64,000 bases of DNA from Marchantia polymorpha subsp. ruderalis (Eukaryota; Streptophyta; Marchantiopsida; Marchantiales; Marchantiaceae): the NCBI GenBank assembly GCA_037833965.1, contig AP031358.1, positions 16,934,001 to 16,998,000 of the forward strand, written 5' to 3'. Numbering within the stretch: the stretch's first letter is position 1; each line of letters opens with the position of its first letter. The notes beneath the pieces are model-generated. The model saw nothing but the letters and a program-made list of their open reading frames with translations. It was not told the DNA's origin and did no database searches. Both the position numbers and the translations under genes were made by a program. This document shows positions 37,701-49,300 of this stretch, in pieces.

Positions 37701-40700
37701 GACTCGTACTATTTTATCTTTCTCTCAAGCAACAGAGATTAGCTCAATGTAGTGCTAAACTGTTAGGTTGAATCAAGAGAATTCATGCATGTGACAAACT
37801 TACTCTCATGTATGTCTTTCATGTACTGACAACAACATCTTGGATTGTATCTCGTCTATATGCTCTGCATACTGTCGAGCGGTATGTTGTATCCGCATGC
37901 TCTTTTCTTGTGGATCTGATCACATCTTGTCTCAACAGACAACGTGGGTGGGACACGCAACTTTCTTGGTGCAGTTCGACGGATTAAATGTCCTAACAGA
38001 TCCTGGTATAGATCTTCAGTTTTACAATACTTCCTTGTACAAATTGTATGTGGGTTGATGTTTCGGCCTGAAGAATGAGAAGAAGTAACCAGTGAATGAA
38101 GTCCGGAAGTAGGCTACTTAGATCTCCTCAACTTTGAAGTGGATTGCAATCTAGCAGGAAGTAGACATTTGTTACATTCAGGGTTTGAAGTCAACATGTG
38201 CCTTTCAAATAATTCATTACAGGTCGGACTTTTCTTAATTTCCTCCTCACCTTCTAAGATTACTAGTACGTGCCATCAAATACTTACCTTGTGATCATGT
38301 TTTCCTCTCAGTTTGGTCAGATCGTTGCTCTCCAACTCAGTGGGTCGGACCGAAGAGGTACTTAAAACCTTTCCCGACCTGGAATTGATTCAATCACACT
38401 TAGCCACAAAAGGTCTTTCTTTTCTGATACAAGATAGAAGAAAAGAACAGAAGCAGAAGGCTGCTTTTATATAGACACTCTGAACTCATTGGTAAGTCGT
38501 ATTCACAGATCGTGCCAAATGAGCTAAGCAAGTTGCATGCTTCTTCCAAACCTTGAAGTCTTACAGTTTTAGAAGTCTACATAGTAATTCCGATCAAGCT
38601 AATCATTCGTGGTTTTACCTCCTGTTCCTGAACTGTACAAACTATGACATCGTTTGTTTTGAAAGCTTGCAGATTCATGCCAGTGCCATTTGCACAGAAG
38701 GAATTGCCACCAATAGACGCTGTTATCATCTCACACAATCATTATGGTAAGCAAGAGACGTCAGTTTAGGTAATTGTCCTACGCAGACGTGAAGTGCATA
38801 TGTTGATAAACTCGGGCAGCAGTATTTGATTGTATACGACGCATTGCAATTTTGGACTTCAACTGTTTAACGGGACTGGGTAGCTCTTAAGTTTCTCTTC
38901 TTCTATGGAGAGTTGTGATCTGCTCAAACGCTCTAGATAGTTGTAATTCTGTTAATATTATGGTCTCGATGAGACGTCCCTTGAAATTCGTTTTGCTTTC
39001 TGCAGATCACCTTGACGAACGAACTGTTAAAGAACTCGGAAACAAGCCTCTGTACTTGGTTCCTTCTGGAGTCAAGAGCTGGTATGCATTGTGCCTTGAT
39101 GGAACCAAGCAAATGCTGTAACTTACCTATATCTAGGCAAAGAGAATTCTCATCTGCTAGTTAGGAAAACTTTCGAGATGCTGCTTTATCTCACATTAAG
39201 AACTGAGTCGACGATTTGATAATTTCAGTGTATACTGAAAAACTCAAAGTTACACATACTGGCTTCTAATCGTTGTAGTATCATGTTGTCTTTTTGTACA
39301 TGTGTTGCTAGGTTCACAAGTCTGGGAATCACAAATGTTGTGAGTTCACATGGCTCGTGCCTCGTGCCCCCCGTGAAATCACCCCTTCTATTTTGGAATC
39401 ATAGAACACGTTCACTGAGCTGAATCTCCCGACCAGCATTGTTGAGGAACGTCCAATTCGGGGGATGCTAAGTGCGCGGTCAATATTTGACAGGACAGCA
39501 GTCCCGAGGGATAGTTATGTTGAGATGAGGGAGCGTCGCTCCTTATAGTTGGTCAAGTGTAGAAGTAAAATTAGAGTAAACCCCAGAAAGTAGATCATAC
39601 TTCTCTTCTTAGGAATTTGTCTTTACGCTCTGGAAAACCGACAACGTATACGAACAGGACCTTGAATATCAGCAAATGAATCCAGGCCGTGTGTTTGCAT
39701 AGGTGGAGCTGGACTGGTGGCAAGAGCATCGCGTTGATTTCCCCGATGGAGATCGTGTAAGGTCTTTGCGGGCTGTATGTACTCCATGTCAGCACTTCTC
39801 TGGACGCGGTGCGTTTGACAGGAACAAGGTAGGTTGAAATTTCTTAATTTGCTCTTCGATTCTGAACCGCCTCAGATATATCTCCCGATGGTTGTTACTT
39901 GCATCCGTGTCTTGAATCCTTGACTGATATCCACTGCACGTAGAGACGAACTTCGCCAGGAGCTTGTCTGCGGTGATATTTTCTAATCGAAATTTATGGA
40001 TCTCGCAGACATTATGGTGCTCATGGGTACTGGAAGGACAAACCAAAAGAGTTTACTTCGCGGGTGACACTGGCTTCTGCACTGTTCCTAGGGGATGTGA
40101 ACACCCAGGAGGGGTGCCCAGCATCGAAGCAGTTCCTTCTGCAGGTGATACTAAACTTGCAAGTCTCGAAGGTTCAGAGTTTAGTACATCGTTGGAACAA
40201 TGCTCATATTTCAACTATCTGGAGCTGTAAATGCGCCAAAACTTCCCCTCATTCTGGCACTTCGAGACTTACCAACTTGGTGTGATGGATGCATGTAACA
40301 CGATATATTTAGCTTTCTAGGATAAGGAGGCCATCGGTTACTTCGTTCCCGCGAAAGTTTCTGTCCTGATCTCAAAGATCTGCATGTTCATTGGAACTTT
40401 GCGTATACAGCTGAGTTTGTTTCAGAAAAACATATCTCTGGACTTGATGCCGCTGCTGAAGGTTCTGATCTTGGAATGTTGTGTTGTCGGCGATCCACTT
40501 TGCAGTGAACCTGCCTGTTTGTCCCGCGTTCGAAGAGATTGGTAAACGATTCGGTCCGATTGATATTTCGTTCATTCCTATTGGAGCTTACAGCCCCCGT
40601 TACTTCATGAGCTCTGTACACTGCTCCCCAGGTTGTGACCTACACTCCTGTGAAGATATCATTTGTAGATTTACTGTTGATGTGAGTTTTTTTAATAGAC

Positions 40701-42221
40701 TCTAAAATGGAATTGCGAGTGTTTGTATATCCAGACATACATTTAAAGTACAGATGCAGAAAACGATCAGTACCAACCGATTGTCTGCAGTAGAATATAT
40801 ATTTTAGTACCAATTTGTGATCAAAGAAATAGTGAAGGTTACGACGATAAGGATACAAAAGTGTCCTTATCGTCGGAAACTTCACAATTCGTATGAGTGG
40901 AGGACAGGCACTGAAAGGTAAAGAAAACATTTGGTCAGAGCTGGCATAAGTTAGCTAACTAGTATGAACTTGTGTTAAGCACAATGCCCTGATCGCCGAT
41001 GCCGCTACTTATGAACGAGGTAATTAGCTCCACAAGTCGACTTTGCTAGGAAGCTCTCTGGTTTCGTGCGGAATGTCCGGGTATGAGACGACATCAAGGA
41101 CCTGTCATTCCAGCTCCGATAAAGAAGTAGGTCAGCACAGACTAGAAGAAGTCACGGAAACTGAGAAGAACTATCCTCGATTAATTTGAGAGAGACCTCC
41201 CAGAATACTGCCACTAACTGTCACTTGGTTTTCGTTCAGAGGATGCGGTGGCTATTCATATGGCAGTTGGTTCGAAACAGTCAGTTGCTATGCATTGGGG
41301 TAAGCAAGGATTAGAATCAGATGCCTTTTTAAAATAAAAATTGTGCTCAAACCGGTTAAGTCTTGTAATTGATGTCGAGCATCAGCTGATGGAAGTCATA
41401 ATAGCCTAGGTGCCATTGGCAAGGGCACACCAGACCCTCATGGTGACTGTCATGACTGGAATCGACTGATCTGTAACTCCTCAGCTCATTCAGAATTGCA
41501 TCATCATTTTAGTTTTCATTGGAGAATTTTCTGGTTCATGATCCTCAACCTCAGCTTAGGTCAACCTTCCAGTCTCAGTTGTACGCAATTTTCTCAAACA
41601 TGAAATCTTTATCGTGCAGGGACTTTCGCATTGACCGACGAACCAATCATGGAACCACCGCTAAGGCTTCGTAACGTGAGTTCCTTCCTTGTCCTCAGTC
41701 ATCTTCAAGTAGGGGAGTTTTGTCTTGTTCTGGTACCAGATCACTGCAGTTCAGAGAAATATATTTCACATACGTGTTTTTGCGTATATAGAGATTTACA
41801 ACGCAAATTGGTTAGGCCGGATGTCTCACAATCTTTTATGACTGGCGACTTCTTCTAACCGTGGCTTCAGCAATGTCTAGCATCTCATATTATGCTCCAG
41901 TGTATCTCTTATCCATACGCAGATATCATATCCTCCTCACACCTGTCCTGATGAACTCAAATCTTTGTTTCTTTCCTGCAAACGAAGAGGAGACAGTAAA
42001 ATAAATTAAAATATGAATACTCTATTGAGTCCCACATGGACGAAAGCAAACGGCAACGTTTGTATCGTCCATCAAAGATGATGGTGATATCTCTCGTCAA
42101 AATCCGTGGGAAGAAGGTTTTGACTTTGTGTCGTTGTCTTGGTTCACAGGAATTGGAACGTCTAAAGATCGACCCCTCAAGATTTATCACTATGAAGCAC
42201 GGAGAGACTAGAACGTTCTGA
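34730..42221 (+). CDS. NAPE-PLD: N-acyl-phosphatidylethanolamine phospholipase D (metallo-beta-lactamase fold)
   Basis: Zinc hydrolase that, in known members, releases N-acylethanolamines (anandamide-type lipids) and phosphatidic acid from N-acyl-PE at membranes. Thirteen exons: 34730-34840, 35098-35208, 37939-38005, 38312-38357, 38673-38746, 39006-39081, 39312-39339, 39703-39828, 40009-40144, 40506-40631, 41240-41299, 41620-41675, 42150-42221. All introns are GT-AG, all phases join, and the total is 1089 nt = 362 aa (human enzyme about 393). Family signatures in order: GGGFRNPWPS near the N-terminus; TTWVGHATFLVQFD; VLTDPVWSDRCSPTQWVGPK; the zinc motif HNHYDH (133-138); VVELDWW; H202 in CTPCQHF; D233 in YFAGDTGF; CPAFEEIGKRFGP; FIPIGAYSPRYFM; H319 in AMHWGTFAL; and KHGETRTF at the end. 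All metal ligands are present. About 26 residues are inserted between GDTGFC and CPAFEEIG relative to the animal enzyme. The start ATG is the one just before the FRNPWP exon; the frame is open further upstream. Confidence 0.94.
35209..37938 (+). other. Large intron 2 of NAPE-PLD
   Basis: This 2730-nt intron separates the exon ending in KPPVGLVQ from the one starting TTWVGHAT. The flanking residues join without a gap relative to the family, so no exon appears to be missing. It holds two adjacent hairpins (36156-36265) and a few short open frames (for example 35433-35633 and 36330-36596) that match nothing I recognise. Confidence 0.75.
36156..36265. repeat. Two adjacent hairpins in NAPE-PLD intron 2
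   Basis: Hairpin 1: ACCCAAATACGCGCTG (36173-36188) pairs exactly with 36193-36208 around TGTT. After a 7-nt left bulge the stem continues with GTTAGTTAGT (36156-36165) against 36209-36218. Hairpin 2: AAGCTATTAG (36228-36237) pairs with 36256-36265. Both lie deep in the 2.7-kb intron. Confidence 0.9.
40842..40875. repeat. 12-bp perfect inverted repeat in NAPE-PLD intron 10
   Basis: CGACGATAAGGA (40842-40853) pairs exactly with 40864-40875 around a 10-nt loop, within the intron between exons 10 and 11. Confidence 0.9.
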
Positions 42222-42305
42222 TTTTCTTGGAGTTAAGATCGTATGTGGATTGGCAGGTTCGTAGGTTTCTCCGCGAGTGTAAAAATATTTGAAATCTTCC
42301 TTTGC

Positions 42306-42311
42306 AATAAA
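42306..42311 (+). terminator. AATAAA polyadenylation signal for NAPE-PLD
   Basis: AATAAA lies 85 nt beyond the NAPE-PLD stop codon, the expected place for a 3' end signal. No transcript evidence is available. Confidence 0.5.
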
Positions 42312-42529
42312 GTATGAGGACATTATGTCGAAGTCACATGGTATGTTCTGTACGCCATCTCGAAGGTTTTTTCCCTAGAAAAAATTATTAAGCGACTCAC
42401 TACGCCATCAAATCTGACCACGGACGGACCTCAGACTTAGTTTGTACAAAGAAGTACTCTAGCTATCGAAAGGCGATATATTACTCACCGCATATTACTT
42501 AAATTTTCTTCCCACTATTGATTACCCAC

Positions 42530-42585
42530 GTTTACGAAGTGTCGTGAATTGAATGACACTTCGTAAACCTGTCGTTCAATTCACG
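42530..42585. repeat. Two interlocked inverted repeats (A-B-A'-B')
   Basis: Arm A GTTTACGAAGTGTC (42530-42543) pairs exactly with A' (42555-42568). The loop of that hairpin, CGTGAATTGAA (42543-42553), pairs exactly with B' (42575-42585). The order A-B-A'-B' is that of an H-type pseudoknot rather than nested hairpins. It lies between the convergent 3' ends of NAPE-PLD and the helicase. Confidence 0.9.
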
Positions 42586-43312
42586 GTTTACGTGACTACG
42601 CATGCTCAAATTCTGAGCAAATTTCCAGACATAAAATTTTGATGCCCTCGAAAAAGCTCAGTATGCAGACCGACAGTAACGCAGGGAGCCACATTGACGA
42701 GAAGAGGCAACTCAGTGCAACTGACACACCGTTCCTTTGAGATTATGGAAGAATGTACGGATCATGTACGGATCATGAAATAAACATTTCGACTCCGCGA
42801 CGACAGATATGCAACGATAACTTTCACTTGACTGGAGTGATGAATGAATGGATGAATGTATGAATGCTGGTCACGTCCTCAGGAACACCCCGCGCGCGAT
42901 CAAAATACACAAAGTACATACTAAAATACGTGCTGAGCCAAGTCAGCGGTAGCAGGAAACAGGCAGGGCCGGCGGAATCTAACAAGAAGATATATACAGG
43001 CAATGAGTGTGACACAAGACTTCAAGAGGCAATTCCTAAGGTGTTGGCCGGCTGTCCACTGGCCCTGGCAAAGGGCTCCTGGTGATTGGCAGGCTGCTCG
43101 GGTGCCAGGGCAATGTAAATCGATTCACTCTCGACTCTGCTCACGAGTCACGAGCCCTCTGTTCACCCGATGGCTCAGCTCAGCTGAACCAAGCCTCCGA
43201 GCGGGAAAATTTCAATTTCAACTTGGCACCCATGGAATCAAAGGGAGCTCAAATCATCGTGTATCCATCCTACCAAACTCGTTACGAGTCCTACAAAGGT
43301 CAGTACGAGAGT

Positions 43313-46300
43313 CTAAAATCCGTCAGTCGTCAGCAGGCGGATCAACGCGGACACGACGGGGCTCGAGCCGATGTCGAGAGCGGGCTTCTTGATCTTGTCG
43401 AAGAGCAAGGAGTCGACCTTCGTGCGCAGCTCTTTGATGAGCACGGCGATGCGGGCCGGGGCCTCGAACTCGAGCCAGTCGTCCACGGAGATGGCCTGCT
43501 TCTCGTGCTTGACCTGCACGCGGCCGCCGAAGAGGAGCAGGCCGTAGGCGGGGACCATGGTGCTCTCCTTGAGGAACACTTTGGACGTGCGCACCTTCTC
43601 GCTGAACACGAGCCAGGGGCTCTCGAAGGCGCCGACGTGGAAGTTGACGCTGGCCGGGTGCAGGAACACGCGCCCATCCGCCTTCGTGAAGAAGCGCAGC
43701 TCGCGCGCGGCCGCCGTGCGCTCCACCGTGCCGCCCTCCGTCTGCACGAACGTCTTCTCCGGGTGGTGCACGCGCACGATGTTCGGGTAGAATCCGGCGC
43801 AGATGACCGCCTTCACCACGCGCACGACGCCGGAGTTCGAGTCCAGCGGGCCGCCGGCGACCGGGTGGTTCCCGGCGAGACCCGACGACAGAAACCCGAT
43901 GTCCGTCAAGATCTTCACGAAGTCCTGCCGGCTGGCCTCGATGCCGGCCAACGTCTCGCGCGACAGAAAGTGCGCCGCGCAGAAGTTGCTCTCGGAGCCG
44001 CGGCCCTCCTGCCGCGCGCCGAGCCAGCCGTTGTACGCGGCCACCACCGTCAGGTGGTCGCTCTTGCTGCCGCCGGCCAGGCGCAACTTGGCCGCCGCCG
44101 CCTCCTCGCGCTTGTCGGGCGGCGCCATGAAGGGCGAGCGCCCGCTTAGCGCCGCGGCGATGGTGAGCACCGGGTCCAGGCACTTGAGCATGCACCCGAA
44201 CAGCAGCATCTTGCCCACGCGCGCGTCCACGGGCATGCGCACCAGATGGTGCCCCAGCGGCGTCAAATTCTCGCCCGCATCCAGCGCGTTCAGGTCCAGC
44301 AGATTCTTCAGCGACGTCCTCACCGCGCTCGGATCGGGCGACGTGATAATCCTCGACACCGACACCTCCACCTTCTCGTCCAGAAGTGATTTCACCTGCG
44401 AATCGAGTGCGAGCATGCAAGCAGTTAGATTCATCCATTCTTCGATCGGTTCCGGAAGGCGCTAAATCTCAGTCGGAAGATTTCCACCGGCACAGGTGAC
44501 AGTTTTCCGGAAGAGGATTCTTTAGCGTGAGGAGCGTCGATGGATCGACGCTCCTCACGCTGAGCAATTGCGCTGGCAATTGCTTTCATTCTCCTTCTCC
44601 GCATGCTCTGGCTGTAGCATTCACGGGATCTCGTTTCGTTGATGATCCATCAAGGTCGTGTGCTCGTGTTGTGCTCCCACGGGCTTCAGTACATCACTCA
44701 TGCAAACGAACGATTCTTTTGTTCCGCCAGAAACTATCAACACGGCTGAACTAAAAACTCGGAAACGGCAGCCTTACAATAAACTGCCATACATAAACTT
44801 TCATGCTGCCACATGCGGAAGAAGAGAATGAAAGCAATTGCCATCTCACCTCACGCACTGTGAGGGATTTCTTGTGTTGGACAGGGTTTAAGGATTGCGC
44901 GGGGCTATACCTTTAAGCATAGTCCATCCAACGAAACTCTTAGGATCTCTGGAAGCTGGTGCTCCTCCAGCTTCTGGAACTGCTGTCTGCTGTACAGGCG
45001 GACACAAAATCCAGACTGTACACGGCCAGCTCGACCACGTCGCTGCTTGGCACTAGCTTTTGAAACCCACGTTTCTTCCAAGCAGGAAATTCCTCTACTG
45101 TGATCATACCTCATTTCCTTATGACGCCCAGTGTCAATCACATATCTGTGAACAGTAAACAGTCACAAATGCGAGACCCGTGAGTTGATAGATCTTCTTC
45201 GACCATGCACCTGAACAAAATTGAGTTCTGACAAGCAGTTGAGGATGACAATTTTGGCACTGAGAGTTACTTACACGCAATCATCGATGGTAACACTTGT
45301 CTCTGCAATGTTAGTTGCCAACACCACTTTCCTAGTTCCATGTGCAGGCCTAGAAAAGACACGTCTCTGTTCATCACTGCTTAGAGATCCATGAAGAGCT
45401 AGAATCCACAAATTTCCACCTCCACAGGACGCAACTTGAGAGGACTGTTGGAGGAATCTCTGGAGTCTGCGAATTTCAGCAACTCCGGGCAAAAATACCA
45501 GTATCGCACCAGCCTGTCCTTCAGGCCCACCCGACGCATTGAATGGCTCTACTCTTTGCAAAATTGCACATATTATGAGCTCGATCAGGTCATAATTGAT
45601 TAAGCTTTGATCTACAATGCTTAAGGACTGCATAGTAGCCTCACTATACTCATCCAACGGAATGACCTCTTCCCTACAATTGTCCTCTGCTAGTGACTCC
45701 CAGTTGTCCATATCCTCATTGACAGCAGAACTTCTTTCAGCTGAAGCGGTAAGGCTTGACAAATCAGAAGTGCTACTTTTTTTCTTCATAGCATAGCGAG
45801 AATTCCGTCCAATTTTGAATCCTGTGAGATCTAACGCATCCTCTAAGTACAATTCTTGTACAGGGTACGTGAACCCAGGAATGCTCACTATACAGGGATC
45901 GGCATCATTGCCGTCTCTAAAATATCGTACGAATAGGGTTGGGTCCACTGTTGCAGACATAAGAATCACACGGAGCCTACCACCAACCCTTCACAAAGAA
46001 ACACAACACCAGTCTTAGTACAAACTTGACTCGGATACTTGCCACAAAACTTCACTAAATTAAAAGCCTAGAAGGCTCAGACTTGACATGTACCGATGGC
46101 CACACGCCGAGGAGCAAAAAACAACGCACCTCTTCAGTAATTCTCTCAAAAGCAGTAAGAGAAGATCGCTTTCTAGCGTCCTCTCATGTACTTCATCAAC
46201 AATCACATGTGTAACATTCTCTAAATCACGATCTGAAGATAATCGTCGCAACAGTATTCCCGTAGTGCAGAACAGAAGCCTCGTACGATGTGAACGACAG

Positions 46301-49300
46301 CTCTCCAAACGAACGGAGTACCCGACCTGATGCCAAGGTTACAGGACAAGTAAATCTTATGATTATATTCAAGATGATTATAATTTCATTTTCATTAAGA
46401 AGTACTGCGCTAGGCGTGTACATTGAACAGATAAATAATTTAATCAAAAGCATTACAGCATAGGCAAATGAGCGATTAAGAAACTGTTCAGACTCACAGT
46501 TTCACCGACTCCTTGACCCCGCTCCTTGGCTACTCGATCAGCCAGTCCAATTGCTGATAAACGTCTGGGCTGAGTGCAGATTATGTTGCAAGCTGCTCCT
46601 GTATCTCTCTCGATGTAGTCTTCCAGCACGTATTGTGGCACCTTTGAAACGTGAAGAGAGAAAAACAGTTGAATGAGAGAATATCTTTGTAGAGCAAGGT
46701 GAATATTTGGGATGTCATGAACCTTCAAGATCAGAAGTTGGAAGTCACAGTTCCAAGAGCTGGTGATCAGAGGAGAAGGTTGTGTTCTCAAGGTGGAAAA
46801 AGAACCTAAACTAGATGTGCAGAATATTTCCAAATTCTCTCACAAGAAAATTCATGCAGTTCCGTTCTCTATATTTTCCGAGAGAACTTTCCTGTAAGTG
46901 GGTAGCAATCTCTGCTAAAAAATTACCGGCAGACAAAGCTAAAACACAAAGAAATCTTTCAGCTCTACGTTCCTGGGTGTAAGGAATTTTCCTAGTACCT
47001 GAGTACTCTTCCCGCATCCTGTCTGACCAGCAACGACTGTGACATTATGTGCGTTAATTTGTCTCAAGAGATCATCGCGTTGTTTGAAAGCTGGTAATTT
47101 TGACCTGGCAGCCCACATTTCATTTCTCCCTCCCCTCCTGAGATGTTCCCACTCATTCTTCAGCTTCAAGCACTCCCTGCTAAATTCCGCAGCTGCACAA
47201 TCTTCATTACTTCGGCCAGAATTTTCTTTACTTCTGCCAGAATCTTGCCGATGGGACTGTCCAGTGGCGACATTTCCTTCAGGCTGTCCTTTCACTTCAC
47301 TTAGCGTCGTCGGAGACAACCTCCTCAGAGCTGGTGGCACGTACGTTGCTGATACTGGCGAGTCACTTCCATGAGTGGCAGATCCATTTGGAGGGCTGAG
47401 GCCGGTAGACTGCGATGAACCATTGTTTGATAAGCCTTTCTCGTCAAGGTATTGCTCTACCTTGTACTTTGGAATATCCAGACCAACTTCGGATTGGAAA
47501 TAAGATGCAGATCTGATGACCTCTGCTGTGATCCCTTGGGCCAACTCTATAGCCTTATGTTGAAGCTCAAAGATCATAGAATTTCCAAGAAGCCGTTCAG
47601 CATTCTCTACCAGTTGCTTCGTGAGAGCCAATAGTAATTCTGCTGGGAGCTCGCTACTACGCAAAGCTATTACCGGAACCTCAAAGGGATATCGTGACCC
47701 TGACGGAATTCTTACCTGCAGGACGGGTACAAAGTTAGGTGTTTCACACAAGCTTCAATACGAGGCCTCCTCACTGTTGCACATCAACTTGCGTCCACTC
47801 TACTTACTTAACACAGACGTACGATCAACAATGAGCATCGGCATATCGGCTCTTCAACAGTAACAGTTTCATCAGAGTACCATGATAAGAGTAAACAAAC
47901 GAACCTGCACAGCCGACGAGATTTGTGTATGCCACATGCAGAAATGGTAGCGCACAAAACGAACCACACCAGAAAAAAATGCATCTAACTGAATAAGCAT
48001 GAATTTCATTACAAGGTTGGATACAGACCAACACAGGCATCGGCGTATTTGCTAGTAGCATACCTCCATTTCCAGGCTAGCTTCAACTTCTTCCCGTACC
48101 GGCAGGTAGAAACTTGACAACGATTCTGAAATGAAACACGACTCATCTCCGAAGATCGAATCCAGAGCAATGAGCTCCTCTGCTATTGTGTCAGCCAGCT
48201 GCGTTGTGGATTCAGTCACAAGGACACTGCCTGGATGAAACGTGCTTTCAAAAAGTCTACTTAAGGCAACATCCTCGTCTCCACAGGCCTCTGATAGTGC
48301 TGTTATGCAATCCATATACGGATACCCGTACTCTTGCAGATGGGAGAGACAGGCAGTGGTTGCAGACGGATCTTCAACTGCCTGCTTTCCCCTCACCAAC
48401 ACCTGTACAGAAGCTTTGGAAGATTCTGGAGCAAATCTGGAAGGTAGTTCGTGTTCAGGAACATTAAGAATGAGCCAATCGAGTACACTGGACAATTCTT
48501 CTCTCTCCGCAAGAGCCATATTTATGTAATTTGTTTTGAATCCCATGCTAAGAAGCTTCCGTCGAATAGCTTGCGAGGCAGTTGTTCTGTTGGATTCTCT
48601 CAACGTGTTGTTACCTCCTAGCTTTGAATGCTCTCTGAAATCGAGGCCCCCTTTTTGTACGTCTCCTCGTAGATTTGGCTTGTGCCCCGCACTTCTAGTG
48701 CTTTGAGTCACTCTAACCGACGGCCCTGAAATGCTTAATTCGCTCCAGTCATCGACCACTGCAGAGATATCTTCAAATCTATCTAAAGTATTCTCCCTAT
48801 GATTAGCTCCAGAATGAAAGTGTAAATTTTCGCTGCTGGTGTACTCATTCTCGTCTCCTTTGAGCAAATCCTCTACAAGACGCCTGTTTCCCTCGCTCAT
48901 AAATACAGAGTGTAGCTCGCGTTGAACTGGTACTGGCTTTGGCCTTGGTTGCGGTGGATGCGCTTTCAAATACGCCTTGCGCTCTTCGGCTGCCACATCT
49001 AGATTGTGCCACTGTTGTCGATATTCCTCTGGGAGTATACGATCAAGCCTGTATAGCAAAGACATGATCAATACAATTCCAATTCTTGAATATTACTCAC
49101 AAAAAAGGTAAGTTGGAGCTCTTAAGTTTTCTTAGATTGTGGAGTTTAGACGAAAGGAAGGCATTTCTTTCTAGCCGATGCACACATTTTTAGGCTTCAG
49201 AACGATCTAGAAATTTTTGTTTACTGTAATAACCCTGGTTGATATTGACGGCATCCCATGTTACCGTCATACAAGTCAAGAACTTAAACATGATGACGAA

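Larger units (their letters stand above)
42222..43312. other. Intergenic space between two convergent genes
   Basis: About 1.1 kb between the NAPE-PLD and helicase stop codons, which must hold both 3' UTRs. It contains the interlocked inverted repeats at 42530-42585 and a 12-bp tandem duplication near 42755. Confidence 0.7.

Noticed and set aside
43082-44149. 355-codon open frame on plus, plus others of 220-371 codons on both strands over the helicase's last exon
   Set aside because: They are antisense or off-frame shadows of the GC-rich exon 10. The minus-strand frame 43313-44395 carries the helicase C-terminal domain and joins exon 9 in phase.
45977-45988. Alternative helicase exon 8 acceptor 12 nt downstream
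   Set aside because: It keeps frame but deletes four residues before VILMSATV. The upstream acceptor has the better pyrimidine tract and usual family spacing.
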